Numbered from the stretch's first letter, positions 26,544-35,946 are shown. The stretch: DNA of 64,000 nt from Chimaeribacter californicus (GCF_002858675.1 NZ_PJZF01000003.1:186001-250000), one strand, 5' to 3'. The notes: generated by a model not told the origin, from the letters alone. Numbers and translations are program-made.

Positions 26544-29305
26544 AATATTTCCTTAATAGCAGTATTCAAACGTTCCGCTTGTTCACTATAACCAAGATAT
26601 AAAGGTTCTGACCCAAAATAACATTGACGGCACCAGACTTGTAATTCGTTATCAGAAAACCAAGAAATTATTACTTGCAAGAAAATTAATATAGCAGAGA
26701 ATTCCCATGTCAAAAATATGGCTAACACACGCACTCCCAATATACGAAATGCCAAAAGTTTGGTGATATTTTCTGCAGAACCTGTTAGACCCACTGCCCC
26801 CAGAAACATGCCTACATATTTAACAGTTCCCAGCCCATCAGCTCCCATTTTTAATGTATAGAAGCAAACGAATCCAAAGCGATTTTTTTCTATTTCCTTG
26901 TTAAATTGGTTTAAATCAATTATGGTACTAATCGCTGAAGCCGCCCCGCCCATAAAAGCGCCTAATCCCTTAACCAGCCCTATAGTCCGCGCGCCGGCAC
27001 TCTCTCCTTTCTCAAGCGCAGGCAAAACGATATCACTTACCTGGTAGACCATTGTCATGCCGCTGGCCAACAGTGTCGCCTGGCTTTTAATGTCCCCTTT
27101 CGTTTGACTGTAAAGATAACCAAAGTCCAGGGCGTTAAAAAACAGCATCACCAGCCCAATACGAGAATTTTTTATAGCTGCACTACCCTCCTCTTTTCCC
27201 GAAAAGTCATTCCAAGTTTTTGTTATTTTCTGATATTTTGCCATCTTCTCTTGATTCACCTCCATAAACCCTTTGCTGGCTTTTATTTCCTGTAATAACG
27301 ATGCCCGATAGGCCGCCCCCTCTGTCAGCTGGGCATTAAGCAGGTTGGTCACATGCTCCGGCGGTACACCGGCCCGCAGGGAAAAAATCATTTTGAACAC
27401 CATTTCATTAAAGCTGTCCAGCTTGCCGCCAAAATTCTTCAGGTTAAAAATCCGGTCGCCGACTGACGACATAAACCCGTCCATCTGATAAAGCTGTCTG
27501 TCCACCCAATGGGCATCATCAGGCAACGCTTTCGCCAGCTCTTTACTGGCCTTCTGATAAAAGCTTGTGTATTTCTTCAGATTCCCGGCCTGAGAGAGTG
27601 CCAGTGCCAGTGTTGTGGGTATAATAGGTGAATGGTCGTCTTTTTTACTCTTAGCCTGTTGTAATAACAAATCCAGCTCATTGATTATCGCCGGGTCGTT
27701 AGCGGCCACCGCACGCCACAACAGATTTGTGCAATCGGCGGCGCTCAGCCCGTCACGCCAGCTCTCTATTAACGCTTGCCCACGTGGCGTATTGCCGATG
27801 CCGCAAATCGCCTTAGTCACGATAGACTGATAATTGATCCCGTCATTGAACTCTTCAGAATGAAAATCTTCCAGCGTGGTAATAAACAGGGGCGCAATCA
27901 GCCAGTTCAACAGGCTGCCGCTTCGTTGCTCATAGATGGTTGCGATATCTGTGCAGAGCTGTTGATAGCATTCCACAAAATCTTCACGTCGGGCAGTATC
28001 AAGCAGGGCAGCGTAAGGCTCCCAGCTTTTTGCTCTCTGCCGGTCACCCGCCTTCTGGTAGCCGCTTTCCCTGGCTGCCATCTCCTGCTGAACCTGCTGT
28101 TTTAATCGTGCGACCTGTTGCCGGTGTTGCGCCAGAGGCTCCATAGGCATGCGGATAAGTTCATTTGCATAATCTTCATCAACATTTTCCGCTCCCCACT
28201 GCTCCAGCAAATCGCAGTCACTCATCGCCTGTTGCAGCAGTTCCGGCTGATCCTGGTAACGCCGACGCAAAGCGGTTCGCCGAAAAGCGCTTGTTTCCGG
28301 ATTGGCATAAAACTTCCCTTCTCCCATCCGGGTGCGAAGCCTGTCGAGTTTGTTTTGGGCTGCATCGCTTAAAAGTGCCTGTATTAACTCCAGATCCCGG
28401 TGCGTTTTCAGGTCAAGATCACGTTCAAGCGCAAATTGTGCCTGACGACCCAGCACATCCATTCCCCAGCCGTTAAGTTCATGAGCGATACCCACGGCAT
28501 CCCACAGGGGGATAAGCATGGGGGAACACCCTTCACCGCAACGGCTTTTCATCTTTTCAGCCGTCACACTATGTTTACCCCGGCGCCCTACAGACCACGG
28601 GTAAAGCGTCGACCAGCTGTTCAACAGTGTCTGATTCACACTGTATTTATTAGTGGGAGAGCCCGTTTGAGTCAGGTTAGGCGCTGAACTCAGGGTGTGC
28701 TTTGCTTCGGATTGCTGATCCGGCATCAGGCCGGAAAAAGCGATATCCTGATAATCCAGTACTGCTTTTAAAGAGTCTGCCGTGGCTATTGTCACCCCTT
28801 TACCGGTGGGATTTTTTGCCCAGACGGCCGGCTGAATTTTTTGCATACGTTGACTACGTGCGGATTGGTCATTTTTATAACGATCCAGCGTGGTGTTACT
28901 CCATTTGAACTGGCTGTAGGCGAGCCACACATCACCACATTTTTCCGGAGAGCCAATACAAAAAAACTCTACCATGCTGCCGTCATGCTTTTGTGAATAA
29001 CAAGCAGTTGAGGTAATTTCCAGGGGATGGGTTGCCGAATATTGAAGCCATAGCGAACCATCCTGGGCAATACTGAAACATTGCCAGTACTGAATACCCA
29101 GTGCGCCCTTTTCATAAAACAGATACAAATAGCCTTGCCGCAAAGCACGTAAGGCATATTGCTCATCATTTTCCAATTCTATATCTGTAATTGTGGGATC
29201 TTGAGCCCAACCGGGCAGTGAAGAGGAAATAGGCTTAGGCACAACAGCATAACGCACGGGTAAAATAGCCAGCCCCGTTGAAGTACATTCATTATTACAA
29301 GCCAT
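26540..29305 (-). CDS. VasX-like T6SS membrane-damaging effector
   Basis: This is a 921-aa effector candidate. The N-terminus MACNNECTSTGLAILPVRYAVVP and the ALRQGYLYLFYE segment match the N-terminal region of VasX/BTH_I2691-type toxins, which are secreted with VgrG. A long helical middle follows. The C-terminal third holds several hydrophobic helices (for example SGMTMVYQVSDIVLPAL, GLGAFMGGAASAIS, KYVGMFLGAVGLTG, LAIFLTWEFSAILIFLQVII). VasX depolarises the target inner membrane, and I infer the same mode. AAGGA precedes the ATG by 7 nt. It follows the PAAR gene and overlaps the putative immunity gene. Codon use and AT content differ from the core tss genes. Confidence 0.7.
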   Translation of the reverse strand: MACNNECTSTGLAILPVRYAVVPKPISSSLPGWAQDPTITDIELENDEQYALRALRQGYLYLFYEKGALGIQYWQCFSIAQDGSLWLQYSATHPLEITSTACYSQKHDGSMVEFFCIGSPEKCGDVWLAYSQFKWSNTTLDRYKNDQSARSQRMQKIQPAVWAKNPTGKGVTIATADSLKAVLDYQDIAFSGLMPDQQSEAKHTLSSAPNLTQTGSPTNKYSVNQTLLNSWSTLYPWSVGRRGKHSVTAEKMKSRCGEGCSPMLIPLWDAVGIAHELNGWGMDVLGRQAQFALERDLDLKTHRDLELIQALLSDAAQNKLDRLRTRMGEGKFYANPETSAFRRTALRRRYQDQPELLQQAMSDCDLLEQWGAENVDEDYANELIRMPMEPLAQHRQQVARLKQQVQQEMAARESGYQKAGDRQRAKSWEPYAALLDTARREDFVECYQQLCTDIATIYEQRSGSLLNWLIAPLFITTLEDFHSEEFNDGINYQSIVTKAICGIGNTPRGQALIESWRDGLSAADCTNLLWRAVAANDPAIINELDLLLQQAKSKKDDHSPIIPTTLALALSQAGNLKKYTSFYQKASKELAKALPDDAHWVDRQLYQMDGFMSSVGDRIFNLKNFGGKLDSFNEMVFKMIFSLRAGVPPEHVTNLLNAQLTEGAAYRASLLQEIKASKGFMEVNQEKMAKYQKITKTWNDFSGKEEGSAAIKNSRIGLVMLFFNALDFGYLYSQTKGDIKSQATLLASGMTMVYQVSDIVLPALEKGESAGARTIGLVKGLGAFMGGAASAISTIIDLNQFNKEIEKNRFGFVCFYTLKMGADGLGTVKYVGMFLGAVGLTGSAENITKLLAFRILGVRVLAIFLTWEFSAILIFLQVIISWFSDNELQVWCRQCYFGSEPLYLGYSEQAERLNTAIKEIL

Positions 29306-29339
29306 GAGTTAATCCTTGCGCCTCGTTTATTACGCTGAC

Positions 29340-29609
29340 TCAACCATTGAAATATTTGGTTTGTGCATAAACTTTATGATCGTTACAACCACATAAAACA
29401 CGATCCTGATCTTGTACCAGTTTTGTTTCCCCATCTATCCAGGCTTGTGCAGTTCCATTAATAGGAAATGCACCTTTACATTTACTGCATGAAGCAAGAT
29501 CACCTGATTTCACGATGACTCTGTCTTCATCAACAAATGCAGAAGTCGCTGAAATAATGCTTCCATAGGTGGTTTTATCACCTAACGCTGCCAGTCTCTT
29601 GGTCGGCAT
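29340..29609 (-). CDS. PAAR-domain spike-tip protein
   Basis: This is an 89-aa stand-alone PAAR protein that would cap the VgrG trimer. It shows the two-half repeat of the family: RLAALGDKTTYGSI, then DRVIVKSGDLASCSKCKG, and DRVLCGCNDHKVYA. The cysteines and histidine (CSKC, CGC, DHKV) are likely ligands of the single zinc ion at the tip. It lies 22 bases after vgrG and 34 bases before the VasX-like gene, so it probably connects that effector to the spike. Confidence 0.85.
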   Translation of the reverse strand: MPTKRLAALGDKTTYGSIISATSAFVDEDRVIVKSGDLASCSKCKGAFPINGTAQAWIDGETKLVQDQDRVLCGCNDHKVYAQTKYFNG

Positions 29610-29631
29610 GAGTATTTTCCAATCAGATAAA

Positions 29632-32004
29632 TTACGAAGAAAGGGTTACAGAGGGATCTTGTGCTTGCGCAGCTTTAATTATTCCTGGTTTACACCCTGT
29701 AGGGAGTTTTACTGCGTTTTCCAATGTGTCCGCCCCCATCCGCTGTATAACAATGCATTTCATTGTGACATTCTTAGCAGTGCCTAACTCAATACCTCCT
29801 TCGCTAAGACGGATATAAGAACCGCCGCAATTAAGAAGAAGTTCTGTTTGTGCTGTGACTAATACCCTATTCTTCTGGCTGGCTATGGTAAGCTGCTTTT
29901 CAGCGAGCAAATCTAATGCATCACTTTGTGCCTGAATTTCTATTTTTCCAGCTGTCGCAAACATTTTGATGCCCATTCGGTGGGCAAACAGGCTTAATGC
30001 TTCACCCACGGCGATCCGGAATTTTTTAACTATGCTGAAATCGGCATCACTTCCTGCGGTTGCTATTAAATTTTCCTTTGCCGATAACTGAACGCTTGCC
30101 GGTGTCACCATGGCAATCCCAGCGGGTGCCGACATGAGCAAAGCCTGCTGTTTCAGGTTCGCCAGGGTCGTATTCATCAGCTCTGTTTGCTTTGTTAAAT
30201 CCGCAAGTTCAGCTTCTGCCGCTTCTGCGGCATGCCTTAACCCTGCCGTTACCTGGCGCGCTGCCTCCAGCTCCGTTAAGGCCGCCTCCATCTCCAGTAC
30301 CTTACCCTGCGCCATGGGCTGCGCATCCGCGCTGATAAACAGCCCCTTCCCGGCGCGTATCGTGCCGTAGCTGTCGGTTCGCAGCTCAAAGCCCTCGCCG
30401 CGCGGCTGCCGTTCACTGTCCACCAGATACCCGAGGTTCAGCTGGCTTTTGCCGCCGTACTCGGTGGCGAGCTTGATGTGCTCCTGCCCGCGGGTGTCGT
30501 CGAGCCGCAGTTTGTTGTTGGCCGGGGTGCGCAGGACGTTGCGTTTGTAGTTGCGGATGGTGACGTGGTCGGGGTGCGAAGAGTCGTGCAGCACGCCCGC
30601 GAGATAGGGCCGGTCAGGATTGCCGTCCTCAAAGCCTATCGCCACCTCGGTGCCGGCCAGCAGCGGCAGGTGCAGGCCATAGGTGTCGCCTGCATAAGGG
30701 CGGGACTGGCGCACCCACAGGCTCTCTTCGCCTGCGGGCCAGGCTGCTCGGTCAAACAGCAGGGTGACTTTGTAGCGCCCGTGTTTGTCGATATGGCCGT
30801 AGAGGTCGTTGGTTTTGGTGCTGGTGACCCGCGCCGGTAAGGTGCCCGCCATCTTCGGCCTGGCGATGAGCGGGGGACGAAAGCCGTATGCCTCTGCGCA
30901 GGGTATCGCCGTTATCGTCACCTCAAAGCTTTTATCCCGCCGGGCGGTGGCGGTGAGCGCAGTAATCACCACGCCCCGGCGGAAGGCGTCCGGGACGCCC
31001 AGGCCGCCGGTGACCGTCAGTCTCTGTCCCGGCGCAATACCGGCACAGCTGGTGACCGCCGTGAGCTGCGTCTGCGCATTCAGGTAGCGCTCATGGTGGA
31101 TACGGGCATAAAACGCGCCGCTCTCGGGGGCCGGGTTATGCCCGGCGGCCCCGGCGGTGAGGTAGTTATCGGCGTAGTGGTAAGCTTCGCCGTAGGTGGT
31201 CGCCTCCCCGTGCGTCACCTCTGCCTGCGCACTCAGGTCATCGGCGGCGCAGCGGTAGTTGTAGTCGCGGGTGCTCACTGACTTCTCCACCACCCGGTGC
31301 GCGCTGACCAGGTCCCATACCGACTCTACCCCCACATCATGCATCCCCGAAGGCGGTACCGCGGGCAGGGTGACGCCCGGCTGGTAATGGCACGGCTCAT
31401 CACAGAACTCCACCACATCGATACTGAGCCGGGTGTTGGGGGTAAAGCGGAACCAGATACCCACCTCTGCCAGCAGGCGCGAGATAAAGGTCAGGTCATC
31501 CTCACCATACTGCATCACCTGCTCGCGGCGCGGGTATTCGCGGGAAAGCGTGAACAGAAAGTCCTGCCCGCGCATGTCATGGCGCTCACGCAGAATTTTC
31601 TCCACAATCTGCGGCACCGACATGTCCTGATAAATCGCGTTCTGGTGGCTGCGCGACAGCAGCGCCAGCCGGGGCTGCAGCGCGAGCTCATACTGTCCCT
31701 CATCTTTGGAGGTGGCGAGCTTCGTAAAGCCGGTCACCACCCCCTGCACCACCCGCACCGGTTGCATCACGCGCACCCCAAACCCCCGGTCCACCGGGGC
31801 CTGCAGGGTCAGGGTGCCGTCCTGCAGCAGAAAGGCCGCCGGGTCGAGGGCTTTATCCGTGCAGGTAAAGGTGAGGCGGTAGCAGAAGGGCGTGCTCAGC
31901 GCCTCCTCTGCGGTCAGACCCAGGATATCCAGCTCGGCGGTGCAGCCGCGCACGCGAAGCAGATGGTGGCGATGGTCGAAGAAGATGGCGGGGGTGGTTT
32001 TCAT
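29632..32004 (-). CDS. vgrG: T6SS spike protein VgrG (TssI)
   Basis: This 790-aa protein forms the trimeric puncturing spike. The gp27-like part covers about residues 1-370 (YRLTFTCTDKALDPAAFLLQ, then the FQDMSVPQIVEKILRE-like segment), and the gp5 OB-fold lies around residues 390-480 (HGRYKVTLLFDRA, SRPYAGDTYGLHLPLLAGTEVAIGFEDGNPDRPYL region). The C-terminal DUF2345-like part starts near residue 520 (GTIRAGKGLFISADAQ). A coiled-coil stretch lies near residues 555-610. No enzymatic C-terminal domain is apparent, so effectors probably ride on PAAR or DUF4123 partners. The last roughly 450 bases are more AT-rich than the first part. Confidence 0.95.
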   Translation of the reverse strand: MKTTPAIFFDHRHHLLRVRGCTAELDILGLTAEEALSTPFCYRLTFTCTDKALDPAAFLLQDGTLTLQAPVDRGFGVRVMQPVRVVQGVVTGFTKLATSKDEGQYELALQPRLALLSRSHQNAIYQDMSVPQIVEKILRERHDMRGQDFLFTLSREYPRREQVMQYGEDDLTFISRLLAEVGIWFRFTPNTRLSIDVVEFCDEPCHYQPGVTLPAVPPSGMHDVGVESVWDLVSAHRVVEKSVSTRDYNYRCAADDLSAQAEVTHGEATTYGEAYHYADNYLTAGAAGHNPAPESGAFYARIHHERYLNAQTQLTAVTSCAGIAPGQRLTVTGGLGVPDAFRRGVVITALTATARRDKSFEVTITAIPCAEAYGFRPPLIARPKMAGTLPARVTSTKTNDLYGHIDKHGRYKVTLLFDRAAWPAGEESLWVRQSRPYAGDTYGLHLPLLAGTEVAIGFEDGNPDRPYLAGVLHDSSHPDHVTIRNYKRNVLRTPANNKLRLDDTRGQEHIKLATEYGGKSQLNLGYLVDSERQPRGEGFELRTDSYGTIRAGKGLFISADAQPMAQGKVLEMEAALTELEAARQVTAGLRHAAEAAEAELADLTKQTELMNTTLANLKQQALLMSAPAGIAMVTPASVQLSAKENLIATAGSDADFSIVKKFRIAVGEALSLFAHRMGIKMFATAGKIEIQAQSDALDLLAEKQLTIASQKNRVLVTAQTELLLNCGGSYIRLSEGGIELGTAKNVTMKCIVIQRMGADTLENAVKLPTGCKPGIIKAAQAQDPSVTLSS

Positions 32005-32237
32005 TTTATAAGCCTGTATCGCAGATAATAAAAATAGCGAATTTTAATTTACTGAAAAAAAAGATTTAGAAGCTTTGAGAGTCAAAGTAAAATTACTTAT
32101 TAACCAGTACATAAATCATCATCAATAAGGTAATGGGGTTTAATAAAATCATAAGCGATCACCTAATGACATGTTAACCATTGATAGATATCGATTTTAC
32201 CGCCCCAGTTATCTGCTGCTTTTACATTAAAAACATC

Positions 32238-32516
32238 CTAATAATGACCGCCAATTCCGTACACAGTCACGTTATGCCCCTGGACTGAAAACAAAACACG
32301 ATCTCCTTGCGTTAACCGAATTGAACATTTGTTTCCAGTAAGTTTTTCATAGTGTAAATCACCTACTTTTTTTGCCGAATCAGAAGGTGACATCCCTCTG
32401 TCTCTAATTAGTCTTCGCCATTCATAATATTTCTTCATTCCGGCAGGATGAACCGCCCTGCTTTTACCTGACTGATAAGCTTTACTTGCTGCATCGTCAT
32501 TAAATATGTACCCCAT
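32238..32516 (-). CDS. RelE/HigB-like small protein between clpV and vgrG
   Basis: This is a 92-aa protein. The C-terminal half, YEKLTGNKCSIRLTQGDRVLF followed by VTVYGIGGHY (read in two blocks), resembles the end of RelE/HigB mRNA-interferase toxins. In that fold a KL-G-x-SIR strand is followed by an R-x-x-F strand and an H/Y-rich terminus. A GAGGTG ribosome-binding site lies just upstream of the ATG, so it is probably translated. No antitoxin gene is visible on either side. It could be an effector, a toxin remnant or an orphan toxin. After the TAG stop the same frame stays open for 24 codons. Confidence 0.45.
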   Translation of the reverse strand: MGYIFNDDAASKAYQSGKSRAVHPAGMKKYYEWRRLIRDRGMSPSDSAKKVGDLHYEKLTGNKCSIRLTQGDRVLFSVQGHNVTVYGIGGHY

Positions 32517-32636
32517 ACTTCACCTCATTAATTTATTTCACACAAGGACCCAGGCGGGACCTAATAAACCCGCATGCATTTAAAAAACCAGTCTTTGACC
32601 TGCCATGAGATCGCCAAATAAAGTATGTCGTAACAT

Positions 32637-35285
32637 TCATGTTGATGACTTTATTACATCAAACTGCAGCATAATCCCCTCGGTCTCACTCCAGCCCAGG
32701 GTCAGGTGGGTGATAGGCTGCTGTGCTGCCCGGCGTTGCAGCAGCTGCTGGCTCAGCACCGGTAAGATCTGCTGGTTGAGCAGGCTGTTGATATTGCGCG
32801 CGCCCGTGTCCGGCAGCAGGCAGGCGTCAACCAGCGTGTCATACAGGCTCGCCTCTATCGTGCAGTGCAGGCCGTAGTGACGGTTCAGGCGGCCGGCCAC
32901 CTGAGTAAGCTTCATCGCCACAATAGTACGTAATGCGGTGGCGCTCAGCGGGCGGTAAATCAGCGTCTGGAAGCGTGCCAGCAGCGCGGGCTGGAAGTGT
33001 TCACGGAGTACCGGGTGCAGTAATTCGTGCAGCTCGCTGTCGGTGGCTTCCGGCTGCTCGTCGAGCAGTTGCATCAGGGGGTCGCTGCCGAGGTTAGCGG
33101 TCATCAGAATCACCGTGTTGCGAAAGTCAATCTCCCGTCCTTCGCCGTCACGCATAACGCCGCGGTCAAACACCTGGTAAAACAGGTTCAGCACGTCGCG
33201 GTGCGCTTTCTCAACTTCATCAAGCAGCACCACGCTGTAGGGGCGCTGGCGCACCGCCTCGGTGAGAATGCCGCCCTGGCCGTAGCCGACATACCCCGGC
33301 GGGGAGCCCTTGAGCTGGGAGACGGTGTGCGCTTCCTGGTACTCGGAGAGGTTGATAGTAATCAGCGACTTTTCGCCGCCGAACAGGCTGTCGGCCAGCG
33401 CCAGTGCGGTCTCGGTTTTCCCGGTGCCGCTCGGGCCGACCAGCAGGAATACGCCCAGCGGGCCGCTCTCCGGCGTCAGGCCGGTTTTCGCCGCCCGCAG
33501 GCGCTGCGCCAGCCCGGTCAGCGCCGCGTCCTGCCCCAGGACGCGGGCGCCCAGCTGCTGTTCGAGGTGCAGCAGGTCAGTCTGCTCATCTTTCAGCAGG
33601 CTCGACAGCGGCACGCCGGTCCAGTCCGCTATCACGCCGGCCACGGTGCGCACATCCACATCCAGGGACAGCAGCGGCGCACTGCCCTGTACGTCCCTCA
33701 GTTGCTGTTGCAGCTCAGCCAGCCGGGCAACGTCAGCAATGTCCTGGCGGGCCTCAATAATAAGGCGGGTCAGGCGCTGCTCTTCGTGATACTGCTGTTG
33801 AAGGCGCTGCTGCTCTGCGGTCAGCATTGTGCGACGCTGCTCAATCTCCTGCAGGCGGGTCGAGCCCATATCCGGCAGCATCACCAAATCCTGCTCAATC
33901 GCCTGTTGCTCCAGCAGCAGGGCGGCCAGCTCGGCGTGAAGGGCCGTCAGTGCATCCGGCAGGGTATCGAGGCTCATACGTACCCGCGCGCCGGCGGTGT
34001 CGAGCAGGTCGACGGCTTTGTCCGGCAGCTGGCGGCCGGTGAGGAAGCGGCGGGAGAGCGTCACGGCCGCGGTGATGGCCGCATCCCGGATATGCACGCC
34101 GTGGTGCTGCGCATAGCGCGACTTCAGCCCGCGCAGCATCAGACAGGCGGCCGCATCATCCGGTTCATCCACGCTGACCCGCTGGAAGCGGCGCTCCAGT
34201 GCGGCGTCACGCTCAAAATACTGTTTGTACTCGCTCCAGGTGGTCGCCGCAATGGTGCGCAACTCACCCCGCGCCAGCGCCGGTTTCAGCAGGTTGGCCG
34301 CATCCGCGCCGCCCGCCTGGTTGCCTGCCCCGATAAGGGTGTGCGCCTCATCAATAAACAGCAGCACCGGCACCGGCGACTGCTGCACGGCATCAATCAC
34401 ATTTTTCAGCCGCTGTTCGAATTCCCCTTTTACCCCTGCCCCCGCCTGTAACAGGCCGAGGTCCAGGGTACGCAGGCTCACGGGTTTCAGGCTCTCCGGC
34501 ACGTTGCCTTCGGCGATGCGCAGCGCCAGCCCCTCGACCAGCGCCGTTTTCCCTACACCCGGCTCGCCCACCAGAATCGGGTTGTTTTTGCGCCGCCGTG
34601 AAAGGATGTCTATCATCTGGCGGATTTCGCTGTCGCGGCCGAACACCGGGTCAATCTGCCCGGCACGCGCTCTGGCCGTGATATCCAGGGTGAATTTGTC
34701 CAGCGCCGCCTGCAGGGCCTCGCTCAGACCCGGTTCAGCACTTCCCGCCGCGTTTTGCTTTGCTTCCTCCAGCACGGGAACGGCCTGAGTCAGACGCGCC
34801 TGCTGTTGCCGTTCGGGCCGTTCGTCGGACTGCGCATCCAGCAGCGGCGTCAGACGGGAGAGCTGGGCGGCGCTCAGGCTGAACAGTGGCCAGGCGCCCT
34901 CACAGTGCAGCAGCAGGGGCTGCGTTATCAGCGCCTCCAGCAGATGCACGCTGCGGATAGTCTCTGCGCCGTGCTGCAAGGAGGCCGTGAGCCAGGCGGC
35001 CTGCATCAGCGCCTGTAACGCTTCTGACAGCTGCGGGCGGCTCTGCACCGAGCGCGGCAGCGCGTCGAGGTGCGCCAGCAGGCTCTGCCACAACGCGTCC
35101 ATATCCCACTCATAGCGACGCGCCAGCACCGTGATGTCGCCTTCCCCCAGCTCCAGCAGCTTGAGCAGCCAGTGCTCGATGGTCACGGCGGCATGGGCGC
35201 GGGTGCGGCACAGCGTGGCCGCTGCCTCCAGCGCCCGGGCGCAATAGGGGTTTAAACGACGAAGTAATACGGCTTGCTGCTCCAT
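32637..35285 (-). CDS. tssH: T6SS sheath-disassembly ATPase ClpV (TssH)
   Basis: This is an 882-aa AAA+ unfoldase that recycles contracted TssBC sheath. The N-terminal double Clp domain covers about residues 5-145 (NPYCARALEAAATLCRTR). The first ATPase has Walker A GEPGVGKTA and Walker B LLFIDEAH. A ClpB-type middle coiled coil follows, and the second ATPase has GPSGTGKTETA and VVLLDEVEKAH. The open frame extends to 35567, but the ATG at 35285 with AAGGAG 6 nt upstream gives the normal ClpV length. A terminator separates it from hcp, so it is likely to have its own promoter in the roughly 140-bp gap. Confidence 0.96.
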   Translation of the reverse strand: MEQQAVLLRRLNPYCARALEAAATLCRTRAHAAVTIEHWLLKLLELGEGDITVLARRYEWDMDALWQSLLAHLDALPRSVQSRPQLSEALQALMQAAWLTASLQHGAETIRSVHLLEALITQPLLLHCEGAWPLFSLSAAQLSRLTPLLDAQSDERPERQQQARLTQAVPVLEEAKQNAAGSAEPGLSEALQAALDKFTLDITARARAGQIDPVFGRDSEIRQMIDILSRRRKNNPILVGEPGVGKTALVEGLALRIAEGNVPESLKPVSLRTLDLGLLQAGAGVKGEFEQRLKNVIDAVQQSPVPVLLFIDEAHTLIGAGNQAGGADAANLLKPALARGELRTIAATTWSEYKQYFERDAALERRFQRVSVDEPDDAAACLMLRGLKSRYAQHHGVHIRDAAITAAVTLSRRFLTGRQLPDKAVDLLDTAGARVRMSLDTLPDALTALHAELAALLLEQQAIEQDLVMLPDMGSTRLQEIEQRRTMLTAEQQRLQQQYHEEQRLTRLIIEARQDIADVARLAELQQQLRDVQGSAPLLSLDVDVRTVAGVIADWTGVPLSSLLKDEQTDLLHLEQQLGARVLGQDAALTGLAQRLRAAKTGLTPESGPLGVFLLVGPSGTGKTETALALADSLFGGEKSLITINLSEYQEAHTVSQLKGSPPGYVGYGQGGILTEAVRQRPYSVVLLDEVEKAHRDVLNLFYQVFDRGVMRDGEGREIDFRNTVILMTANLGSDPLMQLLDEQPEATDSELHELLHPVLREHFQPALLARFQTLIYRPLSATALRTIVAMKLTQVAGRLNRHYGLHCTIEASLYDTLVDACLLPDTGARNINSLLNQQILPVLSQQLLQRRAAQQPITHLTLGWSETEGIMLQFDVIKSST

Positions 35286-35411
35286 GCTCTGCTCCTTGTT
35301 GGGTACGCTACCGCCCTTCGCTGTTAACCAAAGCGCATAAGGCCGGTGTCCGGGACTGTGGTGCTGTTTTGGTTTTGCGGTGTCGTGTTCTGACTTCACA
35401 AACAAAAACAG

Positions 35412-35443
35412 CAAAAAAACAGCAGACGGCGAGCCGTCTGCTG
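35412..35443 (-). terminator. Rho-independent terminator after hcp
   Basis: A perfect 10-bp stem, CAGCAGACGG (35420-35429) with CCGTCTGCTG (35434-35443), is followed on the minus strand by a run of seven T's. It closes the tssB-to-hcp transcription unit, and partial readthrough into tssH is possible. Confidence 0.92.
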
Positions 35444-35451
35444 TGAGGGGG

Positions 35452-35943
35452 TTACGCGGTGGTGCGTTCATTCCAGGAATCGGAATGAATGATGTTGCCG
35501 TCTTTATAGGTCCAGGTGATTTTTTCGTAGCGCAGCTCAACCATTTCCAGGTGGTTGTGCTTCTCATACGCCGGGTCTTTGATGTCGTGCATCAGCGGGG
35601 CGACTTTCACCAGCTTGACGTTCTCAAGCTTGGTGTTGAAGTACTCCACCTCCTGACCGGCGTCATTGATGCGGTACCATTTGAACTCGGCGGATTTCAG
35701 GGTCTGGCCGGTGGTCACCGCCTTGTAGAGGTACGGGGTGGAAGCGTCGATTTCTTTGGTAAACAGGAACGGGGTGTGGATACGCGTTCCGGTCAGCTTG
35801 CCGGTGTTGTTATCGGTCGGGATGTACAGGTTATGCTCCTGCGCCACGACTTCGATGCTGCCTTCACGGTCTTTGACGTCTACACAGCCTTTGATGTCCG
35901 CGCCGCCGTCGTCTTTGAGCCATAGATAGACTGGAATTGCCAT
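35452..35943 (-). CDS. hcp: T6SS tube protein Hcp (TssD)
   Basis: This 163-aa protein forms the hexameric rings of the inner tube. MAIPVYLWLKDDGGADIKG, then the VVAQEHNLYIPTD and KYNHLE-like segments (KHNHLEMVELRYEKITW), are characteristic of enteric Hcp. A strong AGGAGAAG ribosome-binding site lies upstream. It is the last gene before a strong terminator, an arrangement that could give high hcp output from the first operon. No C-terminal extension is present, so it is a structural Hcp and not an Hcp-effector fusion. Confidence 0.96.
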   Translation of the reverse strand: MAIPVYLWLKDDGGADIKGCVDVKDREGSIEVVAQEHNLYIPTDNNTGKLTGTRIHTPFLFTKEIDASTPYLYKAVTTGQTLKSAEFKWYRINDAGQEVEYFNTKLENVKLVKVAPLMHDIKDPAYEKHNHLEMVELRYEKITWTYKDGNIIHSDSWNERTTA

Positions 35944-35946
35944 GAG

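Noticed and set aside
33027..34451. 474-codon open frame opposite clpV
   Set aside because: The minus strand carries all ClpV motifs; the plus frame is a shadow of GC-rich codons.
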